A stretch of DNA of 11,741 bases from contig JADFNZ010000044.1 in NCBI GenBank assembly GCA_022563135.1, positions 1 through 11,741 on the forward strand. Reading direction: 5' to 3'. Origin of the DNA: Chloroflexota bacterium. Its GTDB lineage: Bacteria > Chloroflexota > Dehalococcoidia > DSTF01 > RBG-16-68-14. The notes beneath the pieces are model-generated. The model was not told where the DNA came from and did no database searches. It saw only the letters and a list, made by a program, of their open reading frames with translations. The position numbers and the translations under genes are program-made. Below are positions 1-6,616 of the stretch, one piece after another. How positions within the stretch are numbered: position 1 is the first letter of the stretch; every line of letters starts with the position of its first letter.

Positions 1-2
1 AG

Positions 3-839
3 CACGTCCTTGACGACGTCGTAGTCGCCGCGTGAGACGCCGGCGGAGGTAATGAGCATGTCCGCGTCCAGGCCCTCGCGGATCTTCGCGGTGAGCGCTT
101 CTACGGTGTCCGTCGCGATGCCAAGCCGCTTGGGGATGCCGCCCGCCGCGCGCACCATCGCCGCGACGCTATAGGCATTGCTGTCGTAGATCTTGCCCGG
201 CGCGTTCGGCTGACCGGGCTCGAGCAGCTCGTCCCCCGTGGAGAGGATGGCGACGACCGGGCGCCGGAACACGGGCACGCTCGCCAGCCCGAGCGAAGCG
301 AGGACGCCGATGTGCGCCGGCCCCAGCGCCTCGCCCGCAGCCAGGACGGTGGCATCCCGCTTTACGTCCTCGCCGGCGCGCCGGATGTTCGCGCCGGGCC
401 CGGCTGCCTTGAGAATCTGCACTTCTGCGGGCGCTCCCGCAGTGACGGATCCGCTCGCCGCCTTGGCCGACTCTTCATCCGTCTCCTCGAACGGCACGAC
501 GGTGTCTGCGCCGCGCGGGATGGGAGCGCCGGTCATGATGCGAACGGCTGTCCCTGGCGTCACCTCGCCGTCGTAGATGTAGCCCGCGGCCACCTCCCCG
601 GTGACGCGCAGGCGCGCCGGGGAGGATTCGCTCGCGCTCTCCGTGTCCGCGGCGCGCACCGCATAGCCGTCCATCGCCGTGTTATCCAAGGGCGGGATAT
701 CGAAGGTGGCGACCACGTCCGTAGCCAGCACCTGGCCCATCGCGTCTAGGGCCGGCGTCTCTTCCGGCTGGAGGCGCTCGAAGTAGGAGAGGATGCGCTC
801 GAGCGCTTCCTCCACGCTGATCATCGATTGGCTGACCAT
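3..839 (-). CDS. moeA: Molybdopterin molybdenumtransferase MoeA (partial, C-terminus beyond window)
   Basis: Inserts molybdate into adenylylated molybdopterin in the last step of molybdenum cofactor synthesis; cytoplasmic. The 279 visible residues show the MoeA/gephyrin pattern in order: PPLDNTAMDGYA (residues 49-60, with the conserved Asp57), RIMTGAPIPRGADTVV (100-115), NIRRAGED (151-158), STGDEL (200-205), the metal-site motif YDSN (218-221), and TSAGVSRGDYD (264-274), a variant of the usual SGGVSVGD. Families of this type are about 400 residues, so the C-terminal domain is missing because the gene runs off the left edge. I chose the ATG at 839; the next in-frame ATG is at 824. Neither has a Shine-Dalgarno. 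A TATACT hexamer ends 7 nt before the ATG, which fits a leaderless mRNA. No molybdoenzyme is visible nearby. The family call is firm; moeA versus a paralogue such as glp cannot be settled. Confidence 0.93.
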   Translation of the reverse strand, partial: MVSQSMISVEEALERILSYFERLQPEETPALDAMGQVLATDVVATFDIPPLDNTAMDGYAVRAADTESASESSPARLRVTGEVAAGYIYDGEVTPGTAVRIMTGAPIPRGADTVVPFEETDEESAKAASGSVTAGAPAEVQILKAAGPGANIRRAGEDVKRDATVLAAGEALGPAHIGVLASLGLASVPVFRRPVVAILSTGDELLEPGQPNAPGKIYDSNAYSVAAMVRAAGGIPKRLGIATDTVEALTAKIREGLDADMLITSAGVSRGDYDVVKDV

Positions 840-845
840 AGTTGT

Positions 846-851
846 AGTATA
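846..851 (-). promoter_or_regulatory. Candidate -10 element of moeA (leaderless promoter)
   Basis: On the minus strand the hexamer TATACT matches TATAAT at five of six positions and ends 7 nt before the moeA ATG at 839, so transcription would begin at about the A of the ATG. No -35-like hexamer is visible at the expected distance; that stretch reads CCGCCC. The call rests on the -10 match, its spacing to the ATG, and the absence of a Shine-Dalgarno. Confidence 0.4.
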
Positions 852-877
852 AGACCGCTGCCGGGTGGGGGCGGTCT
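852..877 (-). terminator. Hairpin between the RAM gene and moeA, possible terminator
   Basis: A perfect 7-bp inverted repeat (AGACCGC at 852-858, GCGGTCT at 871-877) encloses a 12-nt loop. On the minus strand it lies about 27 nt past the stop of the RAM gene and is followed by TTATACT rather than a long U-run, so it would be at best a weak intrinsic terminator. It abuts the candidate -10 of moeA, so it could instead be an operator or incidental. Confidence 0.35.
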
Positions 878-904
878 GGCTATCGGCGGAAAGCCCCGTG
901 GTGG

Positions 905-1156
905 CTACCCCAGATTCACCGCGAGGCAGGTGGTGGTGCGTTGGACGCCCTCGACGCGCTGGATGCCATCGGTGATGCAGTTGCCCAGCTTGTCCAGATC
1001 GTCCGCTTCGAGCTGGACGACGACATCGTAGGGCCCGGTCACGGTATCGACCGTGGTGACGCGGGCGTCCGGATGCTGGAGCGCCTGCACCGCCTCACCG
1101 ACGCTCTTCGCTTTGCCGACCTCTGCCTCGATCAAGATATATCCTCGAACGGCCAT
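905..1156 (-). CDS. Stand-alone Lrp/AsnC-type RAM domain protein
   Basis: A protein of 83 residues made entirely of the RAM (regulation of amino-acid metabolism, AsnC_trans_reg) fold, the effector-binding and oligomerisation domain of Lrp/AsnC regulators. It starts MAVRGYILIEAEVGKAKSVG, has the central TVDTVTGPYDVVVQLEADD (residues 35-53), and ends VEGVQRTTTCLAVNL, the usual beta-alpha-beta order. There is no N-terminal helix-turn-helix, so it is unlikely to bind DNA alone; family members of this kind bind small molecules such as amino acids or pair with other proteins. The start is well fixed: AGGAGGAG at 1163-1170 lies 6 nt upstream of the ATG. It is transcribed divergently from pheS, with 116 bp between the two starts. 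Its ligand is unknown. Confidence 0.85.
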   Translation of the reverse strand: MAVRGYILIEAEVGKAKSVGEAVQALQHPDARVTTVDTVTGPYDVVVQLEADDLDKLGNCITDGIQRVEGVQRTTTCLAVNLG

Positions 1157-1162
1157 CGTGCT

Positions 1163-1170
1163 CTCCTCCT
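1163..1170 (-). promoter_or_regulatory. Strong ribosome binding site of the RAM gene
   Basis: The minus strand reads AGGAGGAG 6 nt before the ATG at 1156. It contrasts with the lack of any Shine-Dalgarno in front of the divergent pheS gene and fixes the RAM start. Confidence 0.8.
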
Positions 1171-1197
1171 ACCAAACTCGACGCCTGCTGTGGGACG

Positions 1198-1226
1198 ATC
1201 GTAGCGCGGCGGCGAGCGGCGTTCAA
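1198..1226 (-). promoter_or_regulatory. Candidate promoter of the RAM gene
   Basis: TTGAAC (1226-1221) and TACGAT (1203-1198) are separated by 17 bp, each with four matches to the sigma-70 consensus. Transcription would start near 1191, giving a leader of about 35 nt that carries the AGGAGGAG site. Its -35 lies 8 bp from that of the divergent pheS promoter, so one bound regulator could affect both. Confidence 0.45.
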
Positions 1227-1234
1227 GCGCGCTG

Positions 1235-1264
1235 TTGACCGCGCCCTGGACGTTTGATCATAAT
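1235..1264 (+). promoter_or_regulatory. Promoter of pheS, placed for a leaderless transcript
   Basis: TTGACC (1235-1240) and CATAAT (1259-1264) are each five-of-six matches to the sigma-70 hexamers, with an 18-bp spacer. Counting 7 nt from the -10 puts the transcription start at about 1271, while the pheS ATG is at 1273. The 5' leader would therefore be zero to two nucleotides. Confidence 0.6.
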
Positions 1265-1272
1265 GCCTGTAC

Positions 1273-2319
1273 ATGACGACCGAAACGACCGATCTTGAGG
1301 AGCTCGCGGCCGCCGCGCGGAGCGAACTATCGGAGGCGAACGATGAAGCGGCGCTGGAGAGCTGGCGCATCGTCTATCTTGGGCGCAAGGGGCGGCTGAC
1401 GCATGTCCTGCGTGGCGTAGCCGGTCTCGCGGTGGATGAGCGCCGCCAGGTGGGAGCGGCGGCGAACCGTCTGAAGGCGGAGCTGGAGTCGTCATTGGAG
1501 GAGCGGCGGCGCGCGCTCGCGCACGAACGTCTGGCGGCGACGGAAGAGGCGGGCCGGCTCGACGTGACGCTGCCCGGAAGGCCGAAGCGCATCGGCAGGC
1601 TTCATCCCGTCACCCAGACGCTGCGTCAGATGCTGGAGATCTTCAACGCGATGGGCTTCTCGACGATCGAGGGTCCGGAGGTCGAGACCGACTACTACAA
1701 CTTCACCGCGCTCCGCATCCCGGAGGACCATCCGGCGCGCGACATGCAGGACACGCTCTGGCTGGACAACCAGGGCAGGGACGGCGGGCCGTTCCTGCTG
1801 CGCACCCACACGTCGCCCAATCAGGCGCGCTTCATGGAGCAGCACCAGCCGCCCATCCGCATATCGGTGCCCGGCAGGTGCTATCGACACGAAGCCACGG
1901 ACGCCAGCCGCGAGTGGATGTTCACTCAGATCGAGCTGCTGGCAGTGGACGAAGGGATCAGCATGGCCGACCTGAAGGGAACGCTCTTCGAGTTCGCCAA
2001 GCGGATGTTTGGACAGGAACGCAAGGTGCGCTTCCGTTGCGATTACTTCCCGTTCGTAGAGCCCGGCGTGGACATGGCGATCGACTGCTTCCTCTGCGGG
2101 GGCGATGGCTGCCGGACGTGCCGGCAAAGCGGCTGGATCGAGGTGCTCGGCGCGGGGATGGTGCACCCTGAGATCCTCGGGAACATGGGCTACGACACAG
2201 AGCGGTATACAGGCTTCGCGGCCGGGATTGGAGCGGAGCGTATCTGCATGCTCCAGCACGGTATCGAAGATATTCGCAGCTTCTACGCCAACGAGCTGAC
2301 CTTTCTGAAGCAGTTCTGA
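1273..2319 (+). CDS. pheS: Phenylalanine-tRNA ligase alpha subunit
   Basis: Catalytic subunit of the (alpha-beta)2 enzyme that charges tRNA-Phe; cytoplasmic. The 348 residues are normal length. Residues 1-90 form the N-terminal coiled coil that contacts tRNA. The class II core follows: HPVTQTLRQMLEIFNAMGFS (111-130), the substrate-site RTHTSP (177-182), motif 2 (201-221), and motif 3 GIGAERICMLQHGI (318-331). By comparison with the Thermus enzyme, active-site His179, Ser181, Gln219 and Glu221 are kept. Cys272, 275, 280 and 283 form a CxxC-CxxC insert seen in many bacterial PheS proteins and may bind zinc. Motif 2 is unusual in having SREWMFTQIELL where most have THxxxFHQxEGL. The ATG at 1273 has no Shine-Dalgarno but sits right behind a good promoter. 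pheT follows 6 nt downstream. Confidence 0.97.
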   Translation: MTTETTDLEELAAAARSELSEANDEAALESWRIVYLGRKGRLTHVLRGVAGLAVDERRQVGAAANRLKAELESSLEERRRALAHERLAATEEAGRLDVTLPGRPKRIGRLHPVTQTLRQMLEIFNAMGFSTIEGPEVETDYYNFTALRIPEDHPARDMQDTLWLDNQGRDGGPFLLRTHTSPNQARFMEQHQPPIRISVPGRCYRHEATDASREWMFTQIELLAVDEGISMADLKGTLFEFAKRMFGQERKVRFRCDYFPFVEPGVDMAIDCFLCGGDGCRTCRQSGWIEVLGAGMVHPEILGNMGYDTERYTGFAAGIGAERICMLQHGIEDIRSFYANELTFLKQF

Positions 2320-2325
2320 CCGGCC

Positions 2326-4749
2326 GTGCGCGTCTCTCTCAAGTGGCTGTCTGAGTACGTAGAGGTAGCTCTCCCGCCGGAGGAGCTGGCCCACAAGCTC
2401 ACCATGGCCGGCCTCGAAGTGGACGCGATCGACCTGGTCGGCGCCGACTGGGACGAGGCGCTCATCACGGTGGGGCAGGTGGCCGCAGTCGATCCGCACC
2501 CGAACGCCGATCGCCTGACGCTCGCCACGGTTGACCTGGGCGACGGCGAGCGAATGACCGTGGTCTGCGGCGCGCCGAACGTGGCGCCTGACCAGAAGAT
2601 CGCCTTCGCCCGCGCCGGCGCCCGCCTGATCGACGCTCGCAGCGGCAAGGCCGCCGTCCTGAAGCCGGCGACGATCCGCGGCGTCGAGTCCGCCGGCATG
2701 GTCTGCTCCGAGAAAGAGCTCGGCCTCTCCGAGGAGCATGAGGGCATCCTCGTGCTGCCGGACGACGCCGCGGTCGGCACGCCCTTGGCTCGCCTTCTGG
2801 GAGACACGATCCTCGATCTCGACCTGACGCCCAACCGGCCGGATTGGCTCTCGATGGTCGGCATCGCGTGGGAGGTCGCCGCGCTGACGGGAGGCACGGT
2901 GCGCGAGCCGGGCCATACGTATGAGGAGCTGGACGAACCGGCCTCGGAGAAGGGGGCCGTTGAGATCGCCGACCGGGACCTCTGCTCGCGCTACGTCGCG
3001 ACGCTGATCGAGGGCGTGCGGATCGAGCCGTCACCGCGCTGGCTGCAGGAGAGGCTCATCGCCGGCGGGATGCGCCCGATCAATACGGTAGTGGACATAA
3101 CGAACTACGTGATGCTGGAGCTGGGCCAGCCGCTCCACCCGTTCGACTTCGCGAAATTACGGGGCGGGAAGATCGTCGTCCGTCGCGCTCGGCCGGGCGA
3201 ACGGCTCGTCACGCTGGACGGCGTGGACCGGAGCCTGACCGAAGAGACCCTGATGATCTGCGACGGTGAGGGGCCGGTGGCGATCGCAGGCGTCATGGGT
3301 GGGCTCGATTCGGATGTGACGGAAGCGACGGAGACGATCCTACTCGAATCTGCGACGTTCCAGCCGGCGAATATCCGCCGCACGGCCGCGAGGCTGAAGA
3401 GCCGGACGGAGGCGTCGCTGCGGTTCGAGAAAGGACTCAGCGCGGAGCTGGCGATGGTAGCGTCGCAGCGGGCGACGAAGCTGCTCGTGGAGATCGCTGG
3501 CGGCCGGGCGCTGCACGGCTGCCTCGACGCGTATCCTGAGCCGGAGCGAGAGGTGCGCATTGACGTGGCGCGAAAGCGCCTTCAGCAGGTCCTGGGCGTC
3601 GACCTGCCTACCTCACAGGTGCGGTCGACGCTCGCGTCGCTGGGCTTTGGCTGCCACTGGGAGCCGCCGGAGCAGTACCAGGTCCGCGTGCCGTACTGGC
3701 GGACGGATGTGCGCATCGCGGATGACGTGGCGGAGGAGGTCGCCCGCATCGTAGGATACGATGCGATCCCCACGAAAGGGCTGGGCGGCGAGGTGCCCGC
3801 GGCCACTCCACAGCCGCTGCGCGAGCTACGCGAAGGCCTGCGCGATGCGCTGGTAGCGGCGGGCATGCAAGAGGTGATCAACTACTCGCTCACGACGATG
3901 GAGGCGCTCCAGCGTGTCGTGTCGCCGCAAGATCTGGCGACGTACCCACCTCTGCGCGTGGTGAATCCGGTAAGCGGCGACTATGAATATCTGCGTCCGG
4001 TGTTGCGGGCCAGCGTCCTCGAGACGCTCGCCGGGAACGTGCGTCAGAGCGAAGGGGAGATCGCGCTCTTTGAGGCGGCTCGAGCCTATCTCCCGGACGC
4101 CGGCGGGCCGCCGGACGAGCAGGAGCACATCGTGGGCGTGGTGACCGGCCGCCGCGAGGACCGCTGGGGCCGTCCCTCCGACGAGCCTGTCGATTTCTAT
4201 GACGCGAAGGGCTACGTGGAGGCGGCGCTCCTCTCGCAGGGCCTGGAGGCTTCATTCCAGAGCGCGACCGCCTTCGGCCTCGTACCGGGGAGGACGGCTG
4301 AGCTGCTGGTCGGCGACCAGCGGGCGGGCGTGATCGGTCAGGTGCAGCCTTCGGTAGCGGAGGCCTTCGGCAACAATCAGGACGTTTACCTGTTCGAGCT
4401 CGTGGTCGACCAGCTCCTGCCTGCGCACGGCGTAGGCCGCACATACGAACCGGCGTCTCGCTTCCCAGCGGTCGTGCAGGACATCGCGCTCGTCGTGGAC
4501 GTCCAGCTCCCCGCGGAGGACGTGCGGAAGATCATCGAGCAGCATCAGCTTGTGCGCAGCGCTCGCGTCTTCGACGTCTACACGGGAGACCGCGTCGCCG
4601 CGGAGAAGAAGTCGCTCGCCTTCTCCATCACGTACCAGTCGCCCGATCAGACGTTGACGGACGAACAGGCGGCGAAGGCTCAGGAAGCGATCTTGAAACG
4701 GCTGAAGCAGGAGTTCGGCGCGGAGCTGCGCGGAAGCTCCACCGGATGA
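2326..4749 (+). CDS. pheT: Phenylalanine-tRNA ligase beta subunit
   Basis: Non-catalytic partner of PheS, responsible for tRNA binding and for editing mischarged Tyr-tRNA-Phe. The 807 residues match the bacterial long form. Domains in order: the N-terminal MRVSLKWLSEYVE; an OB-fold tRNA-binding domain at about 40-150, with HPNADRL and VVCGAPNV; the B3/B4 editing domain at about 225-370, with NTVVDITNYVMLELGQPLHP and AGVMGG; the B5 domain from about 404; the catalytic-like core; and the FDX-ACB anticodon-binding domain from about 709 to the end. It starts at GTG, 6 nt after the pheS stop. No clear Shine-Dalgarno is seen, so translation probably depends on ribosomes finishing pheS, whose reading frame it shares. 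The last codons overlap the next gene. Confidence 0.97.
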   Translation: MRVSLKWLSEYVEVALPPEELAHKLTMAGLEVDAIDLVGADWDEALITVGQVAAVDPHPNADRLTLATVDLGDGERMTVVCGAPNVAPDQKIAFARAGARLIDARSGKAAVLKPATIRGVESAGMVCSEKELGLSEEHEGILVLPDDAAVGTPLARLLGDTILDLDLTPNRPDWLSMVGIAWEVAALTGGTVREPGHTYEELDEPASEKGAVEIADRDLCSRYVATLIEGVRIEPSPRWLQERLIAGGMRPINTVVDITNYVMLELGQPLHPFDFAKLRGGKIVVRRARPGERLVTLDGVDRSLTEETLMICDGEGPVAIAGVMGGLDSDVTEATETILLESATFQPANIRRTAARLKSRTEASLRFEKGLSAELAMVASQRATKLLVEIAGGRALHGCLDAYPEPEREVRIDVARKRLQQVLGVDLPTSQVRSTLASLGFGCHWEPPEQYQVRVPYWRTDVRIADDVAEEVARIVGYDAIPTKGLGGEVPAATPQPLRELREGLRDALVAAGMQEVINYSLTTMEALQRVVSPQDLATYPPLRVVNPVSGDYEYLRPVLRASVLETLAGNVRQSEGEIALFEAARAYLPDAGGPPDEQEHIVGVVTGRREDRWGRPSDEPVDFYDAKGYVEAALLSQGLEASFQSATAFGLVPGRTAELLVGDQRAGVIGQVQPSVAEAFGNNQDVYLFELVVDQLLPAHGVGRTYEPASRFPAVVQDIALVVDVQLPAEDVRKIIEQHQLVRSARVFDVYTGDRVAAEKKSLAFSITYQSPDQTLTDEQAAKAQEAILKRLKQEFGAELRGSSTG

Positions 4750-5429
4750 GCCCGCCGGACGCCCGGCGTCCGCTCACGATCGCCCATCGCGCCGGGAACG
4801 ATCTGGCGGCGCTGGCGGAGTCCTTCGCCGCCGGGGTCGACTATGCGGAGGCGGACGTGTGGCTCTATCGCGGCCGGCTGGAAGTGCGCCACGATAAGAC
4901 CGCTGGCCCGCTACCGTTTCTCTGGGAGCGCTGGTCGCTGAAGCCCGCCTGGACGCCGCGCCTCCTCCTGCGCGAGGTGCTGGCTGAGGCCGCGGGCAAG
5001 GGCCGCCTGTTCATCGATCTCAAGGGTCAGGCGGATGCGCTCGTGAAGAAGGTAGCCGCGGCAGTGAGCGCGAGCGGAGCGGAGGAGAGCGTCGCCTTCA
5101 GCACGCCGGAGTGGTCGCATCTGGATCGCATCGCGAAGCTCCTGCCACAGGCGCCGCTGTTCTACACGATCGGCTCGCTCGCGCGGTTGGAGGAGCGACG
5201 CCCCCGGCTCCAGCAGGGCGCGATCACGGCGCTCTCCGTGCAGAGCCGGATCCTGACGGCGGAGCTCGTCTCCGAGTTCCGCGAGATGGGAGTAAACACG
5301 ATCGTGACGTGGGGCATAGAGACCGCGGACGACGCTCAACGCGTGCTCGAGTGGGGTGTCAGTGGAGTGACGAGCAGGAACCTCTCGCTGCTCGTTTCCC
5401 TGCACGCGGACGAAGTTCCGCGAGACTGA
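4746..5429 (+). CDS. Glycerophosphodiester phosphodiesterase family protein
   Basis: A 227-residue TIM-barrel protein of the GDPD family, which hydrolyses glycerophosphodiesters from lipid turnover to glycerol-3-phosphate and an alcohol. Visible active-site residues are His14-Arg15 (IAHRAGND), Glu35 and Asp37 (YAEADVWL), His49 (LEVRHDKT), and Asp91/Lys93 in FIDLKG, where the family more often has LEIK. The usual PENT motif after the HR pair is absent, and the protein is shorter than the roughly 250 residues typical of the family. There is no signal peptide, so it is probably cytoplasmic. Its ATG overlaps the pheT stop (ATGA at 4746-4749), which indicates translational coupling and a shared transcript. 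Substrate is unknown; family assignment is good, activity is inferred. Confidence 0.82.
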   Translation: MSPPDARRPLTIAHRAGNDLAALAESFAAGVDYAEADVWLYRGRLEVRHDKTAGPLPFLWERWSLKPAWTPRLLLREVLAEAAGKGRLFIDLKGQADALVKKVAAAVSASGAEESVAFSTPEWSHLDRIAKLLPQAPLFYTIGSLARLEERRPRLQQGAITALSVQSRILTAELVSEFREMGVNTIVTWGIETADDAQRVLEWGVSGVTSRNLSLLVSLHADEVPRD

Positions 5430-5469
5430 GGCGCGGGCGTAGAACGCCGCAGTTGCGCGAGATGGCTGG

Positions 5470-5829
5470 TCAGCTTGCGAGTGCGGCTTTTGCCTGTTCG
5501 GCGATGGCGGAGAAGGCCGCCGTGTCGCGGACGGCCAGATCGGCCAGGATCTTGCGATCGATCGCGACGCCGGCCTTCGATAGCCCGTTGATCAGCCGTC
5601 CGTAGGTGATCCCCTGCAGCCTGGCCGCGGCGTTAATCCTCGTGATCCAGAGGCGCCGGAACTGCCCTTTGCGGTCGCGGCGGTCGCGGTACGCGTAATC
5701 GAGCGCGTGGAGGACGGACTCGTTGGCGCGGCGAAACGACTTGTGGCGCGTACCACGATGGCCCTTCGCCAACGCGAGGATCTTCTTGTGGCGGCGGTGT
5801 GCGGTGACGCCACGCTTAACGCGACTCAT
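5470..5829 (-). CDS. rplT: 50S ribosomal protein L20
   Basis: Binds 23S rRNA early in assembly of the large subunit. The 119 residues align over the full length of the family: [20 protein letters not shown] at the start, the basic [15 protein letters not shown], then [20 protein letters not shown] (residues 52-71), and the C-terminal domain carrying [12 protein letters not shown]. An AAGGAG (5838-5843) overlapping the rpmI stop lies 8 nt before the ATG. It is last in infC-rpmI-rplT and convergent with the phosphodiesterase gene. In E. coli and Bacillus L20 represses its own operon; the roughly 43-nt leader before infC here is too short for the Bacillus-type attenuator. Confidence 0.98.
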   Translation of the reverse strand: MSRVKRGVTAHRRHKKILALAKGHRGTRHKSFRRANESVLHALDYAYRDRRDRKGQFRRLWITRINAAARLQGITYGRLINGLSKAGVAIDRKILADLAVRDTAAFSAIAEQAKAALAS

Positions 5830-5841
5830 GACTCTTGCTCC

Positions 5842-6042
5842 TTAGCGTCCGTAGGGTAATAGCCGGCGCATGCGGCGTTTCAGGCTCGGATGCAGCACCA
5901 GCATCTCGTCGAACTGTGCCTTGGCGCGGCGAGACTTCTTCCGCCGGTAGTTGTTTAGGTTGCCTTTTCGGCGCAACAGCTTGCCGGTGCCTGTGAATCC
6001 CAGGCGAGCGCGCGCGCCTTTGTGCGTCTTTTGCTTTGGCAT
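5842..6042 (-). CDS. rpmI: 50S ribosomal protein L35
   Basis: Small basic large-subunit protein of 66 residues, the normal size. It starts MPKQKTHKGARARLGFTGTG, followed by the LLRRKGNLNNYRRKKSRRAK core and a C-terminal LHPSLKRRMRRLLPYGR. Its ATG begins one base after the infC stop (TAG, C, ATG), and its own TAA lies 12 nt before the rplT ATG, so the three genes are one tight operon with likely coupled translation. Confidence 0.97.
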   Translation of the reverse strand: MPKQKTHKGARARLGFTGTGKLLRRKGNLNNYRRKKSRRAKAQFDEMLVLHPSLKRRMRRLLPYGR

Positions 6043-6043
6043 G

Positions 6044-6616
6044 CTATCCGTCCGATGCCGCTTTGACTTCAGGGGCCGCCGGCTTCTTGGGCGTGGAGCT
6101 CTGCTGACGGGCCTTACCTGGACCCAGGATCATGTTCATGAACCTGCCTTCCATCGTTGGAGGCTTCTCCACAACAGCGACGTCTTCCAGCTCCTCTAAG
6201 GCGCGGTTCAGCAGACCGCGTCCGATCTCAGGGTGGACGATTTCACGGCCGCGGAACATCACCGAGAGCTTTACCTTGCTGCCGCCTTTCAGGAAGCGCT
6301 CCGCTCGGCGCAGCTTCATGTTGAGATCGTGGTCGCCGATCTTCACCTTGAACCGCACCTCGCGCAACTCGCCGTGGTGCTGGTGCTTGCTGCCGCGGTC
6401 CTTTTTCGCCTGATCATACTTGTACTTTCCGTAGTCCAGGATGCGACATACCGGTGGTACAGCGCCGGGAGCGACCTCGACAAGATCGAGGTCCCGCTCG
6501 CGGGCGGCCGCGATGGCGTCGCCCAACTGCAGGACGCCAAGACGTTCACCGGCATCCCCAATGACCAGGACTTCGCGAGCGCGAATGCGCTGGTTGGTGC
6601 GGAGTTCGCGAGCTAT
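6044..6616 (-). CDS. infC: Translation initiation factor IF-3, probable AUA start
   Basis: IF3 binds the 30S subunit, keeps it apart from 50S, and checks the start codon and initiator tRNA. The full protein is 190 residues. The N-domain holds ELRTNQRIRAREVLVI (residues 4-19), LDLVEVAPGAVPPVCRILDY (43-62) and then GKYKYDQ; the C-domain has LREVRFKVKIGDHD, FLKGGSKVKLSVMFRGREI and EGRFMNMILGP. Upstream of the first UUG (6526) the frame still encodes 30 family-like residues, back to a TGA at 6656-6658, with no ATG, GTG or TTG among them. The best start is ATA at 6614-6616, preceded at 7 nt by GAGGG (6624-6628). Starting at 6526 would delete part of the N-domain. In E. coli infC begins with AUU and IF3 represses it by rejecting that codon; similar autocontrol is inferred here. 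A one-base assembly error is the alternative. Confidence 0.9.
   Translation of the reverse strand: MARELRTNQRIRAREVLVIGDAGERLGVLQLGDAIAAARERDLDLVEVAPGAVPPVCRILDYGKYKYDQAKKDRGSKHQHHGELREVRFKVKIGDHDLNMKLRRAERFLKGGSKVKLSVMFRGREIVHPEIGRGLLNRALEELEDVAVVEKPPTMEGRFMNMILGPGKARQQSSTPKKPAAPEVKAASDG

Noticed and set aside
1492..2916. Minus-strand open frame of 474 codons opposite pheS and pheT
   Set aside because: It runs across the junction of two clear plus-strand genes, is rich in His, Arg and Ala, and has no family pattern; antisense shadow.
5436..5448. Small hairpin GGCGT-AGA-ACGCC between the convergent phosphodiesterase gene and rplT
   Set aside because: Five base pairs with a three-base loop and no T-run on either strand; too weak to call a terminator, although the position would suit one.
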